Below are positions 1 to 7,000 of a stretch of 7,431 nt of DNA, piece by piece. The DNA lies in assembly GCA_000437255.1 (NCBI GenBank), contig FR899103.1, positions 42,778-50,208 on the forward strand, given 5' to 3'. The notes under the pieces were generated by a model. The model worked only from the letters and a program-made list of their open reading frames with translations. It was not told the DNA's origin and made no database searches. The translations under genes were made by a program, and so were the position numbers. Source of the DNA: Ruminococcus sp. CAG:403. Lineage in GTDB: Bacteria > Bacillota > Clostridia > Oscillospirales > Ruminococcaceae. Numbering within the stretch: position 1 is the stretch's first letter; each line of letters opens with the position of its first letter.

Positions 1-1305
1 CTGGCAGGCTGTGAAGCAGCCTGGCAGCTGGCACAGGCTGGCTATGCCGTTTTCCTTTATGAGATGAAACCGGAACAGTATACACCGGCACATCACTATA
101 CCGGATTGGCAGAGCTGGTCTGCTCCAATTCCCTGAAAGCAGATCGGTTGGCATCCGCTGCCGGATTGCTGAAAGCAGAAATGGAACGGCTGGGTTCTCT
201 GCTGATTCCCTGCGCAAGAGCCACCGCAGTAGCGGCAGGCGGTGCGTTGGCAGTGGATCGGCATCGCTTTTCTGATCTGGTAACGGAACATATTCAGAAT
301 CATCCGAATATCACCATCATACAGGAACGGGTAACCGCACTGCCGAAGCGGTGTGCTGTTATTGCAACAGGGCCTTTAACCGATGGTGCACTGGCAGAAG
401 ATTTGGAGCGGCAGTGTGGAAAGCGGCTGAGTTTCTTTGATGCAGCAGCACCAATTGTTTCCTATGAGAGTTTGGATCCGGAAAAAATCTTTTTTGCAGC
501 ACGGTATGACCGAGGCGATGCAGATTATATCAATTGTCCGATGGATCAGGAAACCTATACAGCTTTTTATCAGGCGTTGATTGCCGCAGAACGGGCACCG
601 CTGCATGACTGTGACAAGGAATTTTTCCGGGTTTATGAAGGCTGTATGCCCATTGAAGTACTGGCATCCCGTGGGGAAGATACCATGCGGTTCGGCCCCC
701 TGAAGCCGGTTGGCTTACGGGATCCCAAGACGGGACATCGGCCGTATGCTGTGGTACAGCTGCGCCGGGAAAATCAGAGCGGCAGCCTCTATAATCTGGT
801 TGGATTCCAGACCAATTTGAAGTTTCCGGAGCAGCGGCGGGTCTTTTCGATGATTCCAGGACTGGAGCATGCAGAATTCATCCGCTATGGAGTGATGCAC
901 CGAAATTCTTTCCTGGACAGTCCCCGGTTGCTGCATGCGGATTATGCGCTGCGTGGCGGAGATCAGATCTACTTTGCCGGACAGATTACCGGCGTAGAGG
1001 GATACATAGAATCCGCAGCCAGCGGCATTCTGGCTGGGAAAAATCTGGCACGGCAGCTTGCCGGCTTACAACCGTTGATTTTGCCACGGGAAACCATGAT
1101 GGGCGCACTTGCAGCCTATATCAGTGACCCAACTGTTGAGAACTTCCAGCCGATGGGCTGTAATATGGGAATTTTACCGGATCTGCCGGAACGAATTCGA
1201 GATAAAAAGCAGAAATATCAAGCCTATGCGGATCGGGCACTGGCAGCGTTGGATGCATATTTGGAACAGGTTGCCGCACAGGACAGAGGAGATACAGAAG
1301 AATGA
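1..1305 (+). CDS. trmFO: Methylenetetrahydrofolate-tRNA (uracil-54-C5)-methyltransferase TrmFO, 5'-truncated by the window edge
   Basis: TrmFO is a cytosolic FAD enzyme that methylates U54 in the tRNA T-loop, using 5,10-methylenetetrahydrofolate as carbon donor and FADH2 as reductant. The reading frame is open from base 1, so the ATG at 64 is internal (the Met of YEMKP). 434 codons are visible, and only about 10 residues, including the first glycines of the FAD-binding GxGxxG loop, should be missing compared with the usual ~435-450. Seen in order: LAGCEAAWQLA (Rossmann helix, codons 1-11), TPAHH (28-32), ELVCSNS with Cys at codon 41, YEGCMPIEV with Cys at codon 215, and the C-terminal FAD motif GQITGVEGYIESAASG near bases 982-1026. 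The two Cys match the conserved catalytic-region cysteines known as C53 and C226 in Bacillus subtilis TrmFO. The stop TGA overlaps the plsX start as ATGA, suggesting translational coupling. The identification is very secure. Confidence 0.97.
   Translation: MAGCEAAWQLAQAGYAVFLYEMKPEQYTPAHHYTGLAELVCSNSLKADRLASAAGLLKAEMERLGSLLIPCARATAVAAGGALAVDRHRFSDLVTEHIQNHPNITIIQERVTALPKRCAVIATGPLTDGALAEDLERQCGKRLSFFDAAAPIVSYESLDPEKIFFAARYDRGDADYINCPMDQETYTAFYQALIAAERAPLHDCDKEFFRVYEGCMPIEVLASRGEDTMRFGPLKPVGLRDPKTGHRPYAVVQLRRENQSGSLYNLVGFQTNLKFPEQRRVFSMIPGLEHAEFIRYGVMHRNSFLDSPRLLHADYALRGGDQIYFAGQITGVEGYIESAASGILAGKNLARQLAGLQPLILPRETMMGALAAYISDPTVENFQPMGCNMGILPDLPERIRDKKQKYQAYADRALAALDAYLEQVAAQDRGDTEE
1285..1292 (+). 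promoter_or_regulatory. Ribosome binding site of plsX
   Basis: AGAGGAGA lies inside the end of trmFO, 9 bases before the ATG at 1302. This good Shine-Dalgarno match at good spacing fixes the plsX start and means plsX can initiate on its own as well as by coupling to trmFO termination. Confidence 0.8.
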
Positions 1306-2288
1306 ATATTTTGATCGATGCATTTGGCGGCGATCATGCGCCGTTGGAAGTGATCAAGGGCAGCATGCGTGCTGTGCAGGAACTTGGCGTTACAGTGACA
1401 CTGGTCGGAGATGAGACGATCATCCGGGAAACTGCACAGAACAATCACCTTTCTTTGGAAGGCATGGAGATTCTGCATGCACCAGCGGTATTTGATATCC
1501 ATGAGGAACCAACTACCATTTTGAAACAGCATGCAGATACTTCGATGGCAGTTGGCCTGAAAGCACTGCGCAGCGATGCCGGGGATGCGTTTGTATCTGC
1601 CGGCAGCACCGGTGCACTCGTAGTCGGCGCAACATTTTTGGTGAAGCGCATTAAGGGCATTAAGCGTGCCGCACTGGCTCCGTTGCTGCCGACAGAAACC
1701 AATACCATGATGCTGCTGGACGCCGGTGCCAACAATGACTGCCGTCCGGAAATGCTGGAGCAGTTTGCTCTGATGGGAAGCGTGTATATGGAACGGGTCA
1801 TGCAGGTTGCCAAGCCTCGTGTCATGCTGCTGAACGTAGGGGCAGAAGAAACAAAGGGACGGGATCTGGAACTGGAAACTTATCCGCTGCTGGAGCAGGC
1901 ACCCATTCATTTTTGCGGGAATATTGAAGCCAGAGACATGCCGAAAGGCATTGCAGATGTTGTGGTTGCCGATGGCTTTACCGGCAATGTTGCCCTGAAA
2001 CTCTATGAGGGGATGGGAAAGTTTATCTCCAATCAGTTGAAACACAATTTGCTCGCCGGCGTAGCTGGAAAACTGTCTGCCATGCTGATTCTGCCGAGAA
2101 TCAAGGCATTTGCTAAAAAGATGGATTATAAGTCGGTCGGCGGTGCGGTGCTGCTGGGTGTGCAGAAGCCGGTTATCAAAGCGCACGGCAGTTCCGATGC
2201 CACTGCATTTTTCAACGCCATTCGGCAGGCGAAAAATTGTGTGGATGGAAAAATGATTGAAACCATTTCAAATTCATTGTCCGAGTAA
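1302..2288 (+). CDS. plsX: Phosphate acyltransferase PlsX (acyl-ACP:phosphate transacylase)
   Basis: PlsX converts acyl-ACP and phosphate to acyl-phosphate, which PlsY then uses to acylate glycerol-3-phosphate, the first step of phospholipid synthesis. It is a peripheral membrane enzyme. The 328 residues match the usual ~330-345. Family blocks are all present: DAFGGDHAP (6-14; the family commonly has DAMGGDHAP), SAGSTGAL (99-106), LLDAGAN (138-144), NVGAEETKG (178-186), FCGNIEARD (204-212), DGFTGNVALK (224-233), GGAVLLGV (280-287) and HGSSDATA (295-302). There is no signal peptide. The start ATG overlaps the trmFO stop by 4 bases and has a strong ribosome binding site. rnc follows after only 12 bases, with no acpP, fabD or fabG between, unlike Bacillus subtilis, where plsX-fabD-fabG-acpA precedes rnc. 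Full-length and apparently functional. Confidence 0.97.
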   Translation: MNILIDAFGGDHAPLEVIKGSMRAVQELGVTVTLVGDETIIRETAQNNHLSLEGMEILHAPAVFDIHEEPTTILKQHADTSMAVGLKALRSDAGDAFVSAGSTGALVVGATFLVKRIKGIKRAALAPLLPTETNTMMLLDAGANNDCRPEMLEQFALMGSVYMERVMQVAKPRVMLLNVGAEETKGRDLELETYPLLEQAPIHFCGNIEARDMPKGIADVVVADGFTGNVALKLYEGMGKFISNQLKHNLLAGVAGKLSAMLILPRIKAFAKKMDYKSVGGAVLLGVQKPVIKAHGSSDATAFFNAIRQAKNCVDGKMIETISNSLSE

Positions 2289-2298
2289 AGAGAAAGGA
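2287..2298 (+). promoter_or_regulatory. Weak, start-ambiguous ribosome binding region of rnc
   Basis: The short plsX-rnc junction reads AAAGAGAAAGGA. The better match, AAAGGA (2293-2298), ends only 2 bases before the GTG at 2301 and 14 bases before the in-frame ATG at 2313. The weaker AAAGAG (2287-2292) is 8 bases from the GTG. No placement is ideal, so the sequence alone does not decide the start. Confidence 0.45.
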
Positions 2299-2300
2299 TC

Positions 2301-3023
2301 GTGGACAAGTTTATGGAACATACAGAGCATGTGGATTTGGAGCAATTCGAATCCTATATTCGCTATCATTTTAAGAACAAACATTTATTGTTGGAAGCTT
2401 TGTCGCATTCCTCCTATGCCAATGAGAAGAAGCGTTGCCGCAACAGCAACGAACGGTTGGAATTTTTGGGGGACAGTGTGCTCTCTATCGTGACAGCCGA
2501 TTATCTATATCATACGTTTCCGCATTTACCGGAAGGTGAACTGACCAAACTGCGTGCTTCTCTGGTGTGTGAAAAGGCGCTGCATGTCTTTGCACAGGAA
2601 ATTCACCTGGGGGACTTCCTGCTGCTCGGAAAAGGCGAGGAGCATACCGGCGGCAGAACCCGTTCCTCGATTCTAGCGGATGCATTTGAAGCAGTTATTG
2701 CAGCCATCTATCTGGATGGCGGGATGCAGCCAGCCAAGCAGCATGTTCTGCGCTTTATCACCAAGAGTGTACAGCACATGGAAACGGTGCAGTTCCGGGA
2801 TTATAAAACGGCGTTGCAGGAGATCATTCAAAAGAATCCGGAAGAAAAGGTGGAATATGTTCTGGCAGATGAAACCGGGCCGGATCACAACAAGGCATTC
2901 ACGGTAGAAGTCTGCCTCAATTCCAACATCATTGGAACTGGTGTCGGAAAGAGCAAAAAGGAAGCCGAACAGATGGCTGCCAAGGAGGCGCTGGAATTGA
3001 TGGGTTATGGCAAAGCACAGTAA
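2301..3023 (+). CDS. rnc: Ribonuclease III
   Basis: RNase III is a cytosolic homodimeric Mg-dependent endonuclease that cuts double-stranded RNA, processing rRNA precursors and structured mRNAs. The 240 residues have the standard two-domain layout. The N-terminal catalytic domain spans about 10-160, with signature NERLEFLGDSVL (50-61). By alignment of spacing to E. coli, the acidic residues are E51, E54, D58, E78, D127 and E130 (E38, E41, D45, E65, D114, E117 in E. coli), and all are present. A C-terminal dsRNA-binding domain (about 167-236) starts at DYKTALQEIIQ and ends with the lysine-bearing GKSKKEAEQMAAKEAL helix. The start given is GTG at 2301; ATG at 2313 (MEHTEHVDLEQ) is a realistic alternative and would remove four residues outside the catalytic fold. 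The 3' end overlaps the radical SAM gene by 17 bases. Confidence 0.96.
   Translation: MDKFMEHTEHVDLEQFESYIRYHFKNKHLLLEALSHSSYANEKKRCRNSNERLEFLGDSVLSIVTADYLYHTFPHLPEGELTKLRASLVCEKALHVFAQEIHLGDFLLLGKGEEHTGGRTRSSILADAFEAVIAAIYLDGGMQPAKQHVLRFITKSVQHMETVQFRDYKTALQEIIQKNPEEKVEYVLADETGPDHNKAFTVEVCLNSNIIGTGVGKSKKEAEQMAAKEALELMGYGKAQ
2982..2988 (+). promoter_or_regulatory. Distant Shine-Dalgarno-like site before the radical SAM gene
   Basis: AAGGAGG inside the rnc 3' end is a near-perfect anti-16S match but sits 18 bases from the ATG at 3007, farther than usual. An in-frame TGA at 2998-3000 with no start codon between it and 3007 excludes any earlier start. The site could help hold ribosomes finishing rnc so that they re-initiate at 3007, but it may simply be codons for lysine-glutamate-alanine in the dsRNA-binding domain. 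Confidence 0.4.
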
Positions 3024-4050
3024 TCTGTCTATTTTTATTCCGCATATTGGCTGCCCGCATCGGTGCAGCTTTTGCGACCAGCATGTAATCAGCGGCACAC
3101 AGCAGGCGCCAACTCCAGAAGCAGTTGCTGCGCTTTGCCGGGAGACGCTTTTGCATGTCAAACATCCGGAGCAGATGGAGATTGCTTTTTTTGGCGGCAG
3201 TTTTACAGCAATTCCTGCGGATTATCGACGGGCATTGCTGGAGTGTGTACAGCCGTTTTTGGGCGATGGAAAATTTGCTGGGATACGAATTTCTACCCGG
3301 CCGGATGCCATTACCGCTCCCATTTTACAGGAACTTTGTGCAGCTGGCGTGACAGCTGTAGAGCTGGGGGCGCAAAGCATGGTGGATTCTGTCTTGCAGC
3401 AGAATCAGCGAGGGCATACCGCACAGGACGTGCAGAATGCCAGTCGGCAAATCCAGCAGTTCGGGTTGGAACTGGGGCTGCAAATGATGATTGGTCTGTT
3501 TGGCAGTACCATGCAGGCAGAATGGGATACGCTGCATGCATTGCTGGCATGCAGACCGGATACCATGCGCTTCTATCCAGTCGTTGTATTGGAGGAAACC
3601 GAATTGGCACAGCGTTACCGGAATGGCAGCTATTCGCTGTATTCCATGGAGCAGGTGCTGGACTTCTGTGCAGATGCCTGGGTGGAAGCTGTGCAGGCTG
3701 GCAGCCGGGTGATTCGCTGTGGACTGCATGATTCGCAGGAGCTGCGGAAACGCGCAGTAGCCGGATTTTACCATCCTGCTTTTGGGGAACTGGTAAAAGG
3801 GCGTATTTATCGGCGCAGTGTGGAACGTTACCTGCAGCAGCAGGTGGTTTTGCCGGATACGCTGCAAGTTTTGACGGCATCTGGTACATACAGTCAGGTA
3901 GTCGGACAGAAAAAATGCAATGTGCAGTATTTTGCACAGCAGCAGGTTGCGGTTTCCGTACAGGAATCTGATGCGCTGCAGCCGGGACAAATCAGCATCA
4001 AAGAGGAAGTGTACGATGTATTTAAAGGCATTGGAGCTACAAGGGTTTAA
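3007..4050 (+). CDS. Radical SAM protein, Elp3-like without an acetyltransferase domain, substrate unknown
   Basis: A 347-residue radical SAM enzyme. The 4Fe-4S/SAM motif is C16-x3-C20-x2-C23 within IGCPHRCSFCDQ. Other superfamily landmarks are FFGGSFT (61-67), IRISTRPD (93-100), VELGAQSM (118-125), RGHT (135-138) and GLQMMIGLFGST (157-168). The region RFYPVVVLEETELAQRY (188-204) is typical of the C-terminal extension seen in the Elp3/YhcC-like group. RVIRCGLHDSQEL (234-246) and YHPAFGELV (255-263) follow. Compared with true Elp3 it lacks the GNAT acetyltransferase half, so the databases' label 'elongator protein 3' would overstate what is known. The start at 3007 is forced, because an in-frame stop lies at 2998 and the Cys motif begins at residue 16. 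It overlaps rnc by 17 bases and smc by 35. A similar gene between rnc and smc is recurrent in Clostridia. A role in RNA modification is only a guess from the superfamily and the neighbours. Confidence 0.9.
   Translation: MAKHSNLSIFIPHIGCPHRCSFCDQHVISGTQQAPTPEAVAALCRETLLHVKHPEQMEIAFFGGSFTAIPADYRRALLECVQPFLGDGKFAGIRISTRPDAITAPILQELCAAGVTAVELGAQSMVDSVLQQNQRGHTAQDVQNASRQIQQFGLELGLQMMIGLFGSTMQAEWDTLHALLACRPDTMRFYPVVVLEETELAQRYRNGSYSLYSMEQVLDFCADAWVEAVQAGSRVIRCGLHDSQELRKRAVAGFYHPAFGELVKGRIYRRSVERYLQQQVVLPDTLQVLTASGTYSQVVGQKKCNVQYFAQQQVAVSVQESDALQPGQISIKEEVYDVFKGIGATRV
4002..4007 (+). promoter_or_regulatory. Ribosome binding site of smc
   Basis: AGAGGA lies inside the radical SAM coding region, 8 bases before the smc ATG at 4016. 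Strength and spacing are good and support that start, which also places the N-terminal MYLKALELQGFKSF exactly as expected for SMC proteins. Confidence 0.8.
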
Positions 4051-7000
4051 GTCGTTTCCGGATAAGGTCAAGCTGACATTTGACAAGGGGCTGACTGCCG
4101 TAGTAGGGCCAAATGGCAGCGGAAAGAGTAATATTGGCGATGCCGTGCGCTGGGTGCTGGGAGAGCAATCTACCAAAACATTGCGCGGCAATAAAATGGA
4201 AGATGTTATTTTTTCCGGTACCAAGAAACGAAAACAAATGGGATTTGCCGCCGTTACGCTGCTGATTGACAATCAGTCCGGTGCATTGGGTGACACCTAT
4301 GGGCAGGAGGTCAGCATCACCAGAAAGCTGTACCGCAGCGGAGAGAGTGAATACCGCATCAATGGAAAGGCAGTTCGGCTGAAGGATGTCAATGAGCTTT
4401 TCATGGATACGGGATTGGGAAAAGACGGCTATTCCATGATTGGACAGGGCAAAATCGCAGAAATTGTCAGCGCCAAAAGCACCGATCGGCGAGATATCTT
4501 TGAAGAAGCAGCCGGGGTTTCCAAGTTCCGGTACCGGAAGCAGGAAGCACAGCGAAAGCTGGAAGGGGCGCAGGAAAATCTGGTGCGGTTACAGGATATT
4601 GTAGCTGAATTGGAAAGCCGGTTGGAACCGCTTCGCATGCAGGCGGAAAAGGCAAAGAAATTCTTACAGTTCTCTGCCCAGCAGCGAGAGCTGGAGATTG
4701 CACTTTGGGTACAGAAAACCGATACCATGCGGACTTCCCTGCAAGCACTTTCGGAAGAATTGTTACAGGCAAAGGCACAGTATCACAACCTGGAACTTGA
4801 CTTGGAAGAAGCAGATGAAAAGATGCAGGACGGCTACCGCAGGATGCAGGAAAGCACCTTAAAGGTTACAGCGTTGCGGGAGCAGATTCGGGCAGCAGAA
4901 GCAGAAATCGGTTCCTTGCAGGCGGCACTTGCCGTTGCAGAGAATGAATTGCAGCACATCCGGCAGACGCTTGAAAATTTGGAACAGCAAAAAAAAGCAC
5001 TTGTGCAGCAGACAGAAGCTGCTGCACAGCAGGATACGCAACTGCTGCAACGAAAGGCCGCTTTGGAAGCGCAGCGAAACCTGCTGCAAGAACACACGGG
5101 ACAGCTGGAACTGCAATGGGTACAGCTGGAACAGCAAATGCAAGAACTGGGAAAAGGTTCTGATGCGGTTGGCGCAGCGTTGCAACAATTCTACCAAAAG
5201 CAAAGTGCCGATCAGGTGGCATTGGACACGGTGCAGCAGCAGTTGCTGGATTTACAGGCACGCTGTGTGGCACAGGATGCCAAGCTTGCCGCTATGCAGC
5301 AAACACTTGTGCAGCATGAGCGGGCGGAACAAGTTGCGGCAGAGGCGGAGGCTGCTGCCAAACAGGCTGTAACGGAAGCCAAGAATCAGCTGCAAGGCTA
5401 CGATCAATTGCAGACACAGGCGGAGCAGCAGTTGCAGGAGCACCGCACCGCATTTGAACAGGTTTCCTTTTCCATTCGGGAAAATCGGCAGCGGCAGCGT
5501 TTGTTGATGGATATGGAACAGAATATGGAAGGAGTTACCGGCAGTGTAAAGGCGATTTTGCGGGCAGACGGCGGTCATCCGCATGGTGTTTGCGGAACGG
5601 TGGCGCAGTGTCTGGAGACCGATGCGCAATATGGCGTTGCCATTGAAACGGCTTTGGGCGGTGCAATGCAAAATGTGATTGTAGAGCAGGAATCAGTGGC
5701 AAAGCAATGGATTCGGTATCTGGCGCAGCGCAAGGCAGGCCGTGCGACTTTTCTTCCACTGACTTCGGTCAAGGGAAAAATTCTATATGAGCCGGGACTT
5801 TCAGAAGAGTTTGGATTTGTAGACCTTGCCTGCAATCTGGTGCGATATCAGGAAAAATATGAGCCGGTGGTTCGGTTTTTGCTGGGACGTATTGCCGTTG
5901 CAGAGGATTTGGATGCCGGTGCTGCCATTGCCAAGAAGTATGAATACCGGTTTCGAATTGTTACCCTAGATGGACAGGTCATTCATGCAGGCGGTTCCTT
6001 TACGGGTGGTTCTGCGCAGCGATCGGGTGGTATGCTGACTCGGAAGAGTGAAATTGCTGCACTGGGGGAAACCATTACACAGCTTTCCAGCCAACAGCAG
6101 ACTTTGCAGCAGCGGTTGCAGCAGGCAGAGGCAAAACAACAGAAGCTATTGGTTGCGATGGGAGATCTGCGGGAAAGCTGCAACACGGCGCAGCAGGAAG
6201 CCATTCGGGCGCACGGTACCTGGGAAACCAGTCACTATCAATTGGAGCAGACCAAGCTGCGCTGCCAGGAACAGCAGCAGGAACGTGCTACATTGGAGCA
6301 AATGTGTCAGCAAGGGACGGAGCAGCAGCAGCAGTTGCAGGAATCGCTCCGGCAGACGGAGCAGAACATTGCCCAGACACGGGCAGATCTGGATATGCAG
6401 CAGGGACAGCGTGCTGCTTTCCAGCAGCAGCAGGCAGAATTGGCAGAACAGCGTGCCGCATTGCGCATTCAGGCTGCTGAGTTGGAAAAGGATGTGCAGT
6501 CTGCCCAGCAGGCGTTGGATTTCCATCATCAGACCCAGCAGACCTTGACCCAGCAGTTCCAGCAATTGCAGCAGGATCATCAGCTTCAGCAGGAACAAAT
6601 TGCACAGAAGCAGACGGAATTACAGGAAGGAACGAAACGGTTGGAACAGCTGCGTGTTTCCTGTCAGGAAAACCGGCAGGAGATCACGCATTGGCAGACT
6701 GTTCACGATCGGCAGGATCAGAGCATTCGGCAGATTCAGTCCGGTTTGAAAGCGTTGAATGATGCCAAGGAAAAATTTGCCGGAAACATGACTCGACTAG
6801 ATGAACGAAAAGCCTCGGTACAGCAGGAATATGACACGCTGATCAGCCGTATGCTGGAACAGTATGAGCTGACTCGCTCCGAGGCAGTGCAGCAGGCAAA
6901 GCCTCTGGAAGATCCGGTGCAGGCACAGCGAGATTTGACAATTATTAAGAATCAGGTGCGCAGTCTGGGTTCTGTGAACTTAGAATCTGTAGAGGAATAT

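Noticed and set aside
64..66. ATG at 64 as the start of trmFO
   Set aside because: The frame is open from base 1 and encodes the expected TrmFO N-terminal residues LAGCEAAWQLA upstream, so the gene begins before the window.
1224..2186. Minus-strand open frame of 320 codons opposite plsX
   Set aside because: It lies almost wholly antisense to plsX, whose family motifs are unmistakable. The translated product is rich in Cys, His and Gln with no recognisable domain, and there is no reason beyond length to call it a gene.
2289..2300. Possible promoter or terminator between plsX and rnc
   Set aside because: The 12-base gap is too short for either and shows only ribosome-binding-like purines.
3063..3731. 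Plus-strand frame of 222 codons inside the radical SAM gene
   Set aside because: It is out of frame with a gene carrying intact radical SAM motifs throughout, and the product is Cys/Trp/Gly-rich with no domain.
3325..4272. Minus-strand open frame of 315 codons opposite the radical SAM gene and the smc start
   Set aside because: It runs across two well-supported genes and their overlap, and shows no recognisable motif. Long antisense frames are a by-product of the codon bias here.
4989..4996. Run of eight A in smc, forming an in-frame A-AAA-AAA slippery heptamer
   Set aside because: A -1 shift meets a TGA near 5158-5160 with no conserved product, and I saw no obvious stimulatory structure. 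It encodes ordinary Lys-Lys in the coiled coil. Occasional slippage is possible but unsupported.
6321..6433. CAG repeats as a tandem-repeat or CRISPR-like array
   Set aside because: No constant repeat-spacer period exists. The runs are codons of a glutamine-rich coiled coil in a continuous smc frame.
6146..6598. Minus-strand leucine-rich frame resembling a membrane protein
   Set aside because: Its Leu richness is simply the reverse complement of CAG glutamine codons (CTG) in the smc arm.
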